Source: Cavia porcellus
Lineage: Eukaryota; Chordata; Mammalia; Rodentia; Caviidae
Direction: 5' to 3'
NCBI RefSeq assembly: GCF_034190915.1
Contig: NW_026947485.1
Location: forward strand, 32,935,519-32,999,518
DNA: 64,000 bases
Both the position numbers and the translations under genes were made by a program. This document shows, piece after piece, positions 1-11,519 of the stretch. The notes beneath the pieces are model-generated. The model was given only the letters and a program-made list of their open reading frames with translations, was not told where the DNA came from and did not search any database. Numbering within the stretch: the stretch's first letter is position 1; each line of letters begins with the position of its first letter.

Positions 1-970
1 CATGTTGGCCCAGGGCAGGGAAGCCTTTACACCTGCATTCCCTCAGTGGGGCAAGCAGAACCCAGTGCAGGTTGAAATTGTTCCTTGGACTTGGCAGCAA
101 AAAAGTCACGGGTGACCTCGGTGAGAATTGGTTCCATGTAGAGGAAGGACAGAGATGGATGAAGAGGGGCTGGTGGCAGCTAGAAAGAGAGAGTGCACAG
201 TAGACAGAAGGATCAGGGAGGGGGTCCCTGAGCCCCCAGACCTGGTTATCAAGCTTGAGATCTTCTTCTTCCTCGAAGTTCAGGTTCAGTAAGTCATTAA
301 GTCCTAACGATTCGTAGAGCCTTTCTTTGCACTCTTCCCTTCAGCTCCCTCAGCGAGGTCCCATGACATTGAGCTGGCCTCCACAGTGGTCCCTGCTACT
401 CCTGTCTCTCGATCCTCCAAGCCCTTTCACAGTTCCAGCCTTGACAGCTCAGGCTTCCCTGGATGATGTCCTCTCCTCTCATTTGATGAATTTGTGCTCC
501 TCCTCCAAGTGCCAGCATGTACAACTGCTTGTCCCTGGCAGCAGCCTTAGGTTAACCAGTCTCAGCCCTGTCCCAGTTCATGGAGGGGAGAAGCCAGCTA
601 AGGAGGTGGGGCTGAAGCAAGGCTGTGTGGAAGCCACTGGAAGACATGGAGGAGGAGGAGAGGAGCTGAGGCACGGTGGGCAGAGGGAACCTATGGCATC
701 TCACTCTTGGGTGGCCAAGTGCTTTTCCCCTCCCCACAATCCCAGAGTGACCGCTGTAAAACCAAGTGTGGCTCCCTCCCTAGCCCAGGGCTACCTGCAC
801 TGTTGTGTCCTTGGTCTGAGTGTCCCTCAGACAAGAAGCCTTACTTTCTCTCCTCGTAAGACACCCTGGCCTCTGCAAGGGCCTTGCATGGGTGGTGTGC
901 AGTGTGTGTCATGTGCACAGTGTCTGTATGTGGCCAGGCCCCATGCTTACCATGGTTCTCATCCTCCCAG
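1..970 (+). other. ADCYAP1R1: Intron of ADCYAP1R1 (3' portion)
   Basis: No exon for the early ectodomain is visible here. The interval ends in a good 3' splice site (pyrimidines then CCCAG at 966-970). The long open frame at 327-1025 crosses the splice site in the wrong frame and has no protein-like features. Confidence 0.8.
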
Positions 971-1078
971 GATGCCCTGGCATGTGGGACAACATCACAT
1001 GTTGGAAACCGGCCCGTGTGGGTGAGGTTGTTGAGGTCAGCTGCCCTGAACTCTTCCAAATCTTCAACCCAGACCAAG
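971..1078 (+). CDS. ADCYAP1R1: ADCYAP1R1 exon: ectodomain, first part
   Basis: This 108 nt exon is phase 1 to phase 1. It encodes the first recognisable part of the hormone-binding ectodomain: [11 protein letters not shown], then VSCPELF and IFNPDQ. It supplies three of the six conserved ectodomain cysteines, the Trp pair of the class B fold and an N-glycosylation sequon (NIT). The acceptor is CCCAG and the donor is AAG|GTGGGT. It precedes the two small alternative exons whose skipping yields the N-terminally shorter PAC1 forms. Confidence 0.95.
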
Positions 1079-3145
1079 GTGGGTATAGTCCAAAATCTCC
1101 TCAGGCCATGCTAGTCTAACCTGTTGCCTTCTCAGAAGCTAGGGATCAAGGATCAGGCTGCCCTGTGGGTGGGCAGCTAGTCCCTTGCTGGTGGGGAGGG
1201 TGACACCATGGGCCTTCCTGCACATTTAGGGGATGGTGTCACTCTGACCTAGCACCTGGTGCCCAAGGATGAGAAAGATTGGGCTCTGAGGCATGGTGTT
1301 GATCTCAGCTCTATCTCTTACCCTCCTGGGCACCTGCAGCAAGACAGTTCCTCAGCCCAAGTCTCTGGCCTGCCAGATGGAATGTGGCTTGGTGCCTTCC
1401 TCCCCGGGCATCCATGAGGGTAAAATGAGGTCATGTATATGGATGTCACTTAGCTTGGGACTTGGAACATTTTGAACACTCAGTAGTAAATTGTCAGCTG
1501 ACATTATCAGCACTGTCACTCGCACAGCCACATTGCTTCTCAGAGGCCTGAGGAACACATGGATGGGGTGTGGAATCAGACACCTTGAGGCAGAATAGAG
1601 AAGTGAGGGCCGCTGATACCCAGTTCTCACCCATGTCCATGGTTACAAACCCCTTGACGTGGCACAGAGCCCAGGCTGCACAGTGACAAGCACATCTGTT
1701 TGCTAGATAAACTGAGTTCATGGGAGAGGAGGAGCTGGGTCCTGTGCCCTTAGGGTCCTGGGTTCTTGGGAGAGGACCCAGAGTATACAAGAAACTGTTG
1801 TCCACAGCTTGCAGAGGTTGGCTTGGGAGGCAAGGGTTTGAAGGCACCTTCCCTGTAGGGAAGGCTGGGTGAGTGGGGTTCAGGAGGAGGTGCATTGGGT
1901 TTGTTTGTGTTCAAGGTTTACAGGGGCCATTGAAGTGCCATGGAGAGACCTGGGGCTCTGTGTCTGTCTAGGAGCCTGTGGGGCAGGCAGTGTGGCTGAG
2001 CTCTGTGATACATAAAGTGACAATGTTAGCTCAACCTGTAAAGAAATGCTCTGCCTAAAGGCATGAAACCTTTATGGTCTCACCTTCTCTGGGAGCAGAG
2101 CCCTATCCTGACCAAACTGGCTTTCAGACCATGAATGCCAACAATTTTGCCACCAAAATTGGTGGCAAATTTCTCTTGGAGGAAAAGGGACTTAGAAGAG
2201 ATGGCACCCAGAGAGATAGTAGCACAGTGGGGTCCCAGGCTCCTATTTGTGGCTCCAGGCCCAAGACCAGAGAAGGTAGATAAATCATGTACCCCGCCTC
2301 CCACCCACCGCTGGGCCTCCTGGCAGCAGAAGAGGAGCATAGCAGCTGAGTTTTCCCATCCTAAGGCCTGGTGACTGAGAATGACCTAGAGCAGGCCAGA
2401 AGGGAGTTTGGAAGAGGAGACTGGGAGTGCTGCAGGGAGAGTTAAAGTGAGGGGGGATGTCAGGCACACTTGACAGTCTGTGATTCAGCCTGCTTCCTCA
2501 TTCATTCTTTAGAAACCAACTTAATCACTTCCTCCATGAGTGTATTGCTTTCATTCAGTCATTTATTTAGCATTTATTGAACATCTACTGTAGATCGGAT
2601 TCCACATGAAGACAGTTCCTTCCAACAACAGCAGCCACAAAGGCAAAATGAATCAACAGTAAAGGAGATTTCCTTAAGCTCCACTTTGCTCCAGCCTCCT
2701 CCTTCTGGCAGGAGGCACCATGAATGTGTTGTTTATACCCGTTCTTAATAACTCATTAGGATGAGGCCTCTTAGCACCTCTGTTCACAAGGCTTGATGGG
2801 TGAGACTTGCCTTTCCACTTGGAAGAGAGAGAACAGAATTTCTCACTTTCCTGTTTGTGTCTCAGGAAGCTGGGTGGCTGTGGTGGCTGCACAGGGTGCT
2901 GGAAGCTGGAGGTGCAGGGGCACCGACCTCTCTCCTTACAGGGCCTCTATGCATTTCTGCTCTGAAGGTGGAGGCAGAAGATGCCTTGCTGAGAGGCCCT
3001 GAGCTTATAGTCCTTGTGCTTTCTGGGCCCTCAAAAGAACTATGTCCAGTGTTTGGGAGTGGGGAAGAGGAGGAAGTGGTCAGTGAGAGCAGATCCTGAC
3101 TTCAACCTCTGCTCATCTCTGCATTTCTCTCTTTTTCTGCTGCAG
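1079..3145 (+). other. ADCYAP1R1: Intron
   Basis: No exon is supported between these splice sites. A tract around 2540-2590 ending in 'catttattgaacatctactg' resembles the end of an ancient L2/MIR-class element. The remainder is unremarkable. Confidence 0.7.
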
Positions 3146-3166
3146 TCTGGGAAACTGAAAACACGG
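3146..3166 (+). CDS. ADCYAP1R1: ADCYAP1R1 7-codon alternative exon (VWETENT)
   Basis: A 21 nt micro-exon, phase 1 to phase 1, bounded by a strong pyrimidine tract plus TGCAG and by the donor GTAAGA. With the shared phase-1 G it reads V-W-E-T-E-N-T. In PAC1 this is the first half of a 21-residue N-terminal segment that is alternatively spliced. Inclusion or skipping keeps the frame. It is too short for an ORF search and was placed by its phase and by following the FNPDQ exon. Both splice sites look intact, unlike those of its 42 nt partner. Confidence 0.9.
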
Positions 3167-4107
3167 GTAAGAGGATAGACTGCTGTCCATTTGTTCATCC
3201 CGCAGGAGCCCAGCTTCAGGAGCTCCTGACTCTGGCTGCTGGGATTAGGATGGGGTGGGAGTGCAATGGTAGGCTGTGTCCACTATCCCTTTGACCTTCC
3301 TGGAAATGAAGGCACAGGAAGACAGAAGACATAACCCTTAAGTTGAAGGCCTTTATCAGCTTGTTTAGGAGGATGAAACTCAGCAGGGGGATTCAAGGGC
3401 TTAGAAAAGGAGTCTACATGTGTTCATAGGCGTGTGCATGTGCTTTCTTACATACTTCCTGAACTTGCATGTGAGCTGCACAGGTCTGGGCATCTCCAGT
3501 GACTGAGAGACGGGGATGCACAGTGAGCAAGAGAGCAGAAGGGACAATACACACAGCGTGCAGGCCGAGCGTTGAAGGGTCAAGGAGTCTTCCTAGAGGT
3601 GTATTTGGAAACAAGAAGAGCAAACACAGGGCTTATTGCAAGGCTACTATGGAATTTTGGCCTAAGAAAAAGGTGGAAATGGGAACAAAGAGCAGGGAAG
3701 GAGCGAAATGTCTCAGGATGAAGGGTGCGCAGCTCTGGGTTCCCTTTGGAAGAGCAGGTTCCGAGGCCATGATGGAGAGTTGAGCTCCAGGGAAGGAGCC
3801 CAGCTCTGCACCCCCATTTCTGTTTCTTGCCCTTTCCCATGCCTTTGCATTCCTCTGAGAGCCTCCTTTGAGTTCCTTCAAATCAGCTGGGAACTGAGTC
3901 ACAGGCCATCCTGCTGATCCCAGAGACACAAACCCAGCCTGGTGTTGGAATTGCAGTGTATTAGAAAGATCTGGGGCTGCTGTGTGGTGTGGCTTCTTGA
4001 TGCCACCGCAGTCCTTGGGGAACAGAGATAAGCCTTGCAGATGAACAGTGGGTGATATGGAAAGTTGATCAGCAGGCATTTGACCCTGTCCACATGTATG
4101 TTTGCAG

Positions 4108-4149
4108 GAGAGCTCAATTTTCCTGACAGTAACTCTTTGGCTCTCTCAG
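4108..4149 (+). pseudogene. ADCYAP1R1: Decayed ADCYAP1R1 14-codon alternative exon, 5' splice site lost
   Basis: A 42 nt stretch after a TTTGCAG acceptor reads, in the expected phase 1, as G-E-L-N-F-P-D-S-N-S-L-A-L-S. This matches the 14-residue second half of the known PAC1 N-terminal cassette in length, position and the DSNSL core. No stop interrupts it. The base pair after the exon is GA (CTCTCAG|GAAAAG) where a GT donor is required. Several residues also differ from the conserved form, which fits relaxed constraint. I infer that the exon is no longer spliced in. A GT about 10 nt downstream has a poor context and would shift the frame. Confidence 0.78.
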
Positions 4150-4409
4150 GAAAAGGCTGGTCAGAGTTGTATTTTCTGCCCTGGGAGTTTTGGGATAGGA
4201 TCCCCATTGCTGGCTGGGCTTGGTCCTCTGTGGGTACATGCTCTTTGCATGCTCATTTCTCTGCTGTAGTTACTGGTTGTCTGATGGAAAATTGCACAAG
4301 TAGCACCCGGTGCATACAATTTCTCAGGAGTCACATATCTCTAGAAGCTCTTTAATGGACTGCAAGTAAAGATCCCTGCATTAGATGGTTCCTGATAGTT
4401 TTGATCTTG

Positions 4410-4580
4410 GTCACATACAATGGAGGTTCTCAGACTTACACCTGGGTTTGTTGAAATATTGACTCTAGGGCTTCCCTCCCAGAGTATCTGATTTATAGGC
4501 CTAGGGCAGGCCTGCACATGTGCATTGCTAGCTGGCTCCCTAGGCGATAGCTCCATCTGGGAACCACAGCCCTAAACTTC
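4410..4580. repeat. MER5-like hAT nonautonomous DNA transposon relic
   Basis: The stretch runs from 'ggaggttctcagactt' to 'gggaaccacagcc', a layout typical of ancient MER5/Charlie-type elements with semi-palindromic ends. It is heavily diverged and the family assignment is by eye. Confidence 0.4.
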
Positions 4581-6422
4581 TGCGCTCCTGTGAAGTTTCT
4601 GGGGCGAATCAGCCTAGTTAAATAGGCTTCGCCATTGCCAGGATTGTCACTCTGAAGAGTGCTCCATCTCCCGGAGATTTTAACAATATTCACAAAACAG
4701 TTTTGGAACAAAAAGGTTTATGCTTTTCTGAGCCTACACTGTATCACAAAGAGGAAGAAAAGAAAAGAAAGGAAATTTTTTGTTTTTCCTTCAGGACATT
4801 TTTTTGAAAATTATTTTTCAAAGCAGCTTCCCTTTCCTCTTCCCACCACCCTGAAGTGGTCAAAGCGGAGAGGAAATGAGGCTGGGGTGGGGTGGGGTTT
4901 GGCCAAGATGTAGACTCCTCTGGGACTTCTGGACTTTCTGAAAAAGTGCTCAGAGGAACTTGGAAGGAAGTCATCATGGCAGCCCAGGAGAGATTTTCTA
5001 GAAAAGGGCTGGCTTGACGTGGAACTTCGGGACACAGTTGTACTCTTCTGTGGCCCTAGGGCTGGCCAGGGCTCCTCCTTAGCACTCAGCACTGGAGAAG
5101 TGTCAGAGGCTGGTCCCACCACATGGACAGAACCCTCCTTCCTGGCAGGCTTCTCCCTTTTCTTCTTCCCCAGACCCCAGGAAATACATATCTGAAGAGA
5201 CTGGCCTTAAATATTTCTGCAGATCGGACAGGCAGGGAACTACCCTCCTTGGCTTTTGCCTCCTGCCTTATGTCTCCTCGACCCACAGTCTTCCTTGCCT
5301 CCTTCCTGAGTCCGTTAGAGGTGCCCAGACCATGGAAGGGAGGAATTTCTTCAGCAGTGTCCCCAGAGACCTTTTTATGTTGACATTTAGTTTTTTCTTT
5401 TACACAATTTTCTAGTCCCTGAAAAAAATCAATCTCGGTGTCCTAAGAGACCAAGTAGCTTATTGGAAGCCAGGCTGGGGATAGGTATCCATCTGGACCT
5501 TGTTCAGGTGCTGGTTGGAAGAAAGAGGGGCTGCTGGACCTCTCTCCTTCCCTGGACATCAGCAGCCCTCCCTTGAAGGCTGCTGGATGAGTCAGAAATG
5601 AAACATATATTCATTGGAGGCTAAAAGAGCCATAGCTATCTTTTGCCACCAGCAAATGACTCTTTCAATGGCTTTGGCTGACCCTGCCCTCTCAGACATC
5701 CCACAAAATGGCCTTGAAGTCAATTAAAAGAAGATTAAAGTACATTAGTGACAGGAAACAGACCATCAGATCCTTAAAGGCAAACATATTTAAAAAAATT
5801 TAAACAGATATTTTAATACAGAATGTTGCTAGGTTAGTGAAGGTCTGGTCCTTGCTAATTAAGCAAGCAAGACAGGTACACAATTCTCTTGGTACAAAAT
5901 GTCCCTGCTTCTGGGAGGCTCTGAGTTGCAAATTCAAGTACTGCCTATGACTGTGTCCTCCAGATATGCCAAAGACTCAGACCTCATGGGCACTTGAGGC
6001 AATTCCCAGATTGGTGCAGCTGTCCCGTTAAGAATCCCTGGAGCTGAGAGTTGGAGCCACTGGAATCTGAATTGGTGATTAGTCTCAGGGCTGTTCTGCA
6101 CATTGACATTTGAGAAACACTGACCAGGCCGAGGAGAGGGGCTCTGGCTGTTGCAGAGAACACTCCTAGGAGTAGTCCAGGGGAGGGATGGCAGAGGCGA
6201 TTCTTTTTCCTTTGGTTAAGAAATCAGTCTGCCCCTTACTACATCTACGGCTGCTTCTTAGTGAAAGCTAAGCTCCAAGTCCCCAGAAGTCACTGATTCT
6301 TTGAGCCTCTTGTCCCTCTTTCCCAGGGAGGGACATGGGCTTCCAGAACTTCCCACTTTTGCATATGAGTTCAGGGCCCTTGTGGCCATTTCTGCTCCTT
6401 AACAAGTTTTCTTTCGTGGCAG

Positions 6423-6532
6423 ACAAGGGCTCTGTGAGCCGGAACTGCACTGAAGAAGGCTGGTCTGAGCCCTTCCCTCATTACTTTGACGCATGTGGAT
6501 TTTATGAGAATGAAACTGAGCCTGAGGACCAG
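6423..6532 (+). CDS. ADCYAP1R1: ADCYAP1R1 exon: ectodomain, second part
   Basis: This 110 nt exon (phase 1 to 0) encodes the end of the ectodomain: [22 protein letters not shown] and an acidic linker ending EPEDQ. It supplies two ectodomain cysteines and the RNCT glycosylation sequon. The acceptor is GTGGCAG and the donor CAG|GTGAGT. The linker YENETEPED contains an additional N-E-T sequon just before TM1. The juxtamembrane linker is the least conserved part of PAC1. Confidence 0.95.
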
Positions 6533-7020
6533 GTGAGTGTCTGCCCCGCACTCCCAGTGGTGGTGGGCAGAGCTAGGGAACTCAGGATCTCGGCAGCCCT
6601 CCAGAGTAGCAGCTCTGCACCCAGACCCAAAGGCCAGATGCTCTGTCACTGCCTCAGGCTGACCCAGGCTTCTGCCTTTAGGATGCTGGTTTCTCCATGA
6701 CCCCGCAATGGAATATTAATACTGGGCCCACCAGGGGCTTCCTGGACCCTTCTCTAAGCTAAGGCAACTTTCTGTTCTGAATGGTCAGTGCTATTCCTTC
6801 AATAGACATTTATTGAGCACGTGCAGAATGAGAGTTTGGAAGGAAGCGAACCAGTCAGCCAGGAATAGATGGAGAATGGAAGGTGAGATCACTGAAAGAT
6901 GGGGAGGAGGAGCGGGTTCAGTGGGGCAGGTCCTGCCAGGGAGCCGGAGCTCAGGCCCAGGGGGCAGTGGCAGGCCCCATGGAGAGCCCAACATCCTCTG
7001 TGCTCTGTGCCCTGCTCCAG

Positions 7021-7118
7021 GACTATTACTACTTGTCAGTGAAGGCCCTCTACACGGTTGGCTACAGCACTTCTTTGGTCACCCTCACCACTGCTATGGT
7101 CATCCTGTGCCGCTTCCG
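7021..7118 (+). CDS. ADCYAP1R1: ADCYAP1R1 exon: TM1
   Basis: This 98 nt exon (phase 0 to 2) encodes [16 protein letters not shown] followed by the hydrophobic TM1 helix to ILCRFR. The exon ends with CG; the G that completes the Arg codon is the first base of the next exon. The acceptor is CTCCAG and the donor GTGAGA. Confidence 0.96.
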
Positions 7119-7547
7119 GTGAGATCCCAGCAGCCTCTGAGCTAGTGCAGCTCATCACCCTGTCCCCTCCCTGGGTGCCAGCCTTGGGAGGCCACTTGGG
7201 AAGGCATTTAGCCACCTGTAGCACAGCAGATGGGAACTCGTCCCTAGAGAGGGCACCTGGCTTGTCCAGGGCCACCCAGCGGGCAGAAGCTGGGCAGGAG
7301 ATCTACTTTGCTTGTTTTTATACTCCAGGTCTAGGCAGCAAGAGAGCACAGAAGGTCTATGCATGCATGTGGAGTCGGGGCTAGATACAGGGGCCAGGAA
7401 GTGAGGGTCAGGTGGGTGTGAGAATGGGTAGCCTGGGGAGAGGTCCCATTGAGCCAAAGCCAGTGAGAAGGCCCAGAGCAGCCCCAGCATGGACAGCATG
7501 AGTGCTTTGGAGTTCAAGGCTTCCTGGTCCCTGATCTGCTCATGTAG

Positions 7548-7680
7548 GAAGCTGCACTGCACCCGCAACTTCATCCACATGAACCTCTTCGTGTCCTTCA
7601 TGCTGAGGGCAATCTCTGTCTTCATCAAAGACTGGATCTTGTATGCAGAACAGGACAACAACCACTGCTTCATCTCTACT
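7548..7680 (+). CDS. ADCYAP1R1: ADCYAP1R1 exon: ICL1, TM2 and ECL1
   Basis: This 133 nt exon (phase 2 to 0) starts [14 protein letters not shown], the ICL1/TM2 signature of class B receptors, including the conserved His of TM2. It continues through [20 protein letters not shown] into extracellular loop 1 (HCFIST). The donor is ACT|GTGAGT. Confidence 0.96.
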
Positions 7681-8559
7681 GTGAGTGAGCCCTGGGGGAA
7701 CCCACCTCACCACCCCAGGATCACTCCCACATGTACCTGACACCTCCCAGGGAAGTGTGCTCCTGCAGGCAAAGGCAGAGACTCTACTGTGAGTCATCCT
7801 GGAATTGCCATAGAGTTCCTAGTAGCCAGGGTACAACACCACTTCCAGTAGCCAGAATGTATGCAGTCCCTCACTCTGGATCTTGTACCTGGTAAAGCAG
7901 ACAAGGAAAGTCAGATGGAAATGCCAGCTCCTGCTCCTAAAGAGGCACCTGAAGTTTGGAGAGGGCTTGCTGGGCTCTTGGTCATTTAACCAGCTATGTT
8001 GGTACCCAGGAGCTGAGTGGTCCAAGCCTCAGTTTGGAGGAGGCAATATGTAGGCAGGGAAGCTGGATTTTGATGGAGCTGGAACAGGGAAGAGTTCAGA
8101 CCCTGATTGGGTAGTGTGTGTGGAGGGTTTATGTAAAAAGAGACTCCTGGGGGCCAGACTCTCTGTCTTTGCTGCTGCTGGAGAGATTTCCAAATCCTTG
8201 TCTTGAAAGGAGCCTCCTGCAGAGCCCTCTGACTGCTTCTGTCTCCCCTCTCTCTGAGAGAGTAAGGAGGAGCGAGAAGAAGGGGAGGACCAGCCTAGTG
8301 GCCCTATGCTGTCCACCAGTCCTTTCCCTGCATGCAATTTGCCAACCTGGGCAGCTTCAACAAAGAGTCACAGGATGCCACCGTCTTCAGCTCTTCCATC
8401 CAAGAATGTCCTCTCCCTTAGCTCCTCGAGATATTTGAGCCCAACCTTGCCAGTGCTGAAGGCCCTCAGGACTCACTGCCTGGTCCTGTGGAGCTGGATT
8501 TGGGGATTTTTCTGGAAGCTAGAGAATCTGAAATTTCCTGGTCGCTGGCCTCCCTGTAG

Positions 8560-8713
8560 GTGGAATGCAAGGCCGTCATGGTTTTCTTTCACTACTGCGT
8601 TGTGTCCAACTACTTCTGGCTGTTTATCGAGGGCTTGTATCTCTTCACACTGCTGGTGGAGACCTTCTTCCCTGAGAGAAGATACTTCTACTGGTACATC
8701 ATTATTGGCTGGG
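8560..8713 (+). CDS. ADCYAP1R1: ADCYAP1R1 exon: TM3, ICL2 and start of TM4
   Basis: This 154 nt exon (phase 0 to 1) encodes [20 protein letters not shown], then EGLYLFTLL and [15 protein letters not shown]. The Cys in VECK is the TM3 partner of the ECL2 disulfide, and EGLYL is the conserved class B motif at the cytoplasmic end of TM3. The donor is GGG|GTAGGT. Confidence 0.96.
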
Positions 8714-9053
8714 GTAGGTCTCTGTTGTGCCTGGATGGGCTCAGGCCTCCTGGTCAGGTATGTCCTGAGTTGTGACTTCCAAGGAGTGGCTGTGAGGAGG
8801 GAGCAGTGCTCTGTGCTGATGGCTAATTGCTCTTTCTTGGGTCCTTTTTTGACCTCTCTGCCTGTGCGAACCCCATTGTCTGAGGGATAAGTCAAGCCCT
8901 AGACCCTGTCCCCAGGACAAAAGATAGCTCTGGTTCTGAGGAAAATGAAGAGTCCAAAAAGCCGTATGTGAGGGGCAGTTAGTATTCCTAGGATGTGTGG
9001 AACTGAGGGACACATTAGTTTTTCTCTTACCATGGGCTTTGTTGCTTCCTCAG

Positions 9054-9114
9054 GGACGCCGACTGTGTGTGTGATGGTGTGGGCTGTGCTGAGGCTCTAC
9101 TTTGATGACACAGG
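9054..9114 (+). CDS. ADCYAP1R1: ADCYAP1R1 exon: TM4
   Basis: This 61 nt exon (phase 1 to 2) encodes [21 protein letters not shown], the rest of TM4 and the start of ECL2. The acceptor is CCTCAG and the donor AGG|GTGAGT. It is too short to stand out as an open frame and was placed by phase and family sequence. Confidence 0.94.
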
Positions 9115-9569
9115 GTGAGTACATGCCTAAGAAGCAGAGCTCAGGCGCAGAGTCAATTAGTACAGGTGGCTTCGCAGGGGCCACCTATTTGTACATGAAC
9201 TCCACTGAACAACCATCCCAGCCCTGGAACCACTGAGCCTTGACCCTGTGCATGTCAGCTACGTCTTTACCAAGAACACAAGAGACTGTGCAAGGTTTCT
9301 GAGTCCTCTCTGCTTCTTGGCCTAGCTCTTTTCCTTTTCCAGGGGGGTAAAAGAATCCCACGAGCCCTGGATTTGAAGGAGATACATAGCCCTTTCCCAG
9401 GTGTCCAAGAGAGGCCCCATTTTTATAACCAGAGAGAGCTCTCCTTTCATCTGACTCCTCCTCAGGAGCTGCAGGGGGAGAAAGTGACCAGCTCCCAGCC
9501 AGCGGGTAGGGTGCCCTGCAGGTGTGTCTTGGATATGATCTTTTTTCTCTCTGTCTGCCCATCTTTTAG

Positions 9570-9639
9570 CTGCTGGGAGATGAATGACAGCACAGCTCTG
9601 TGGTGGGTGATCAAAGGCCCTGTGGTTGGCTCTATAATG
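9570..9639 (+). CDS. ADCYAP1R1: ADCYAP1R1 exon: ECL2 and start of TM5
   Basis: This 70 nt exon (phase 2 to 0) encodes [19 protein letters not shown] and then GSIM. The Cys closes the TM3-ECL2 disulfide. NDS is a sequon. The WWVIKGP stretch is the class B ECL2/TM5 signature. The donor is ATG|GTGAGT. Confidence 0.95.
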
Positions 9640-10210
9640 GTGAGTGTTTTTGGAAGGGAAGGGAAGCGATGGGGGCCTGGGCTGAGGGCTGCAGGACGGG
9701 AAGTGGAAGGGCCCTGCACAAATTGGCTTCCTCCTTTGTTATTGCTGCATTATATTGTGGAACATGGATGCACAAATTATTTAGCTATTCCTCTGTGGTT
9801 GGGTGTGGATCCTATTCCGTTTTTCTTCATTATAAAAGTACTGCTAGGAATTGTTTTGTACATAACTTTAAGCATTTGCAAGTATTTCTTTAGAGGTGGA
9901 GTTGGGTCAAAAGAGTATATTTAAACTTTCAGATTCCACATTGTACTGAGAAAACTCTTCAGCAACTATACTTCCCCTGGAAGGATGGATTGTTTCCCCC
10001 ATCATTGTCTGCACTCATAATGTTATTTAAACATTGCACATTCCTGTGGTGGGCAGTGGTAGCTCATTTTTCCATGGGACAAGTGTGACTGAGAAGTTTT
10101 TTAGTGAATACGGACAATTTGTTTTTATTCTGTGTATTCTTGTTCATTTCCTCTGCCCAGTTTTTAGCAAGTTGATTTTCTTACTACTATTTTTGTTTGT
10201 TTGTTTGTTT

Positions 10211-10286
10211 TGGTACTGAGGATCGAACTCATGACCTTGTGCTTGCCGGGAAGGTGCTATGCTGCTGAACCATATCCCCAGTCCCT
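10211..10286 (-). mobile_element. ID-type SINE, antisense
   Basis: The + strand reads 'gtactgaggatcgaactc' through 'ctgctgaaccatatcccca' to 'gtccc', the complement of a tRNA-Ala-derived ID element including its B-box region (GTTCGAxxC type). It is preceded by TTTG repeats, the complement of its A-rich tail. Confidence 0.8.
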
Positions 10287-10892
10287 CTTACTACCATCTG
10301 AAAGACGGTGACACTTCATCTGTTATACATATTGCATTGACATCAGCTTTTGTCTTTATGAATTCTGTGCCTCATTTCTTATGTATGGAGGCCTTTCCCA
10401 TCTAAGATGTAAAAATGTTCTTCTTAATTGTTTTATCTTACTTGTGGATTAGATTATTACATGTACACCTTTCATTTAATTTTTTAAGTCTGGCCTGAAG
10501 TAATATTTAATTTTATCTAATTTTATTTTTCAAGAATGTACATTCCACACTCCGTCCTTTTTATTGAATCTTTTCTCCATTATGTTGAAATGTTATTTTA
10601 TTATAAATACTCAGTATACTTGTATTTGGTTTCAGAATTTCACTTTTATGTTATTAACCTGTCTATCTATTCCCATGACAGTTGGTACAATGGTGGTAGC
10701 CTTGTAACATGGTTTGATTTCTAATATACAAATTTCTTTTCCCTTCTTTCCCATAAACATTTCTTGCATATTTACTCTTTCAATGGCTTTGGAATACCCT
10801 TGTCAAGTTGCAACTTTTTAAAAAATTCTGGTTGAGATCTGTGTAGAAATTGCATTGGATTTATAGACTATTTTGGAAAAATGATTATTTTT

Positions 10893-10974
10893 GGAGGGGG
10901 CAGGGGGAATCAAACTCATTACCTTGCACTTGCCAGGCAGGCCCTTGTGCCGCTGAGCTCAATCCCCAGCCCCA
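10893..10974 (-). mobile_element. ID-type SINE, antisense
   Basis: A second ID element in the same orientation. 'gggggaatcaaactcatt' and 'gctgagctcaatccccagcc' mark the complement of the tRNA-like head. It is somewhat diverged. Confidence 0.75.
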
Positions 10975-11519
10975 GAACTGGTTTTCTTAAAAGACTGAGT
11001 CTTCCTCTCCAAGAGCGTGGCATGATTCTCCATTTATTCAGTCCCTCATGAAGTTATTTTGGTGAACTGTTTCAGTGTTCATCCTTGTTCTTGCTATATT
11101 ACGGTGTTTTCCTGTTTGGGCTTTTATTGGGTCTAGGAATCATGCCATTACATTTTCAGATGAGTTACTAATGTTGTATTAGAATGCTATTGGTTTTTGT
11201 GGGTTTTTAATTTTTTTGCCTAGTTACATTTTTGATCTTATGAGTTTATAACCCTTTGCATTGGTTCGCATGGATTTCCTAGGTAGGAAATTATGTAATC
11301 TGCAAAGGAAAATAGTTTTTGCCCTTCCCTTCCAGTACTGTCTCTTCCTTGTTTTTGTCAAGGATGCTATTTTCTCTAGCTCGGAGTAGTGACCCTACAT
11401 TGGATTGGGAAAGTTCTTGTGGCTTGATTCAGTATATCTTTCTGAAAAAATCAAGCATGGGTATTGAATTTTATCAAATGTTTTCTGGAGACAGTTATTG
11501 GAGAGGCCATACCTTTCTT

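Larger units (their letters stand above)
3167..6422 (+). other. ADCYAP1R1: Introns around the decayed 42 nt exon
   Basis: Apart from the decayed exon at 4108-4149 and the transposon relic at about 4410-4580, I see no gene here. The tract at about 6000-6120 ends in TTTGAGAAACACTG, reminiscent of an old hAT-type relic, but it is too decayed to assign. Confidence 0.6.

Noticed and set aside
327..1025. 232-codon open frame at the left edge
   Set aside because: It overlaps the ADCYAP1R1 exon at 971 in a different frame, and Ser/Leu/Pro-rich composition suggests GC-rich intron sequence.
3196..3245. GAG after a CGCAG acceptor as the 14-codon PAC1 exon
   Set aside because: The translation in the required phase does not match the cassette and no donor lies 42 nt downstream; 4108-4149 matches instead.
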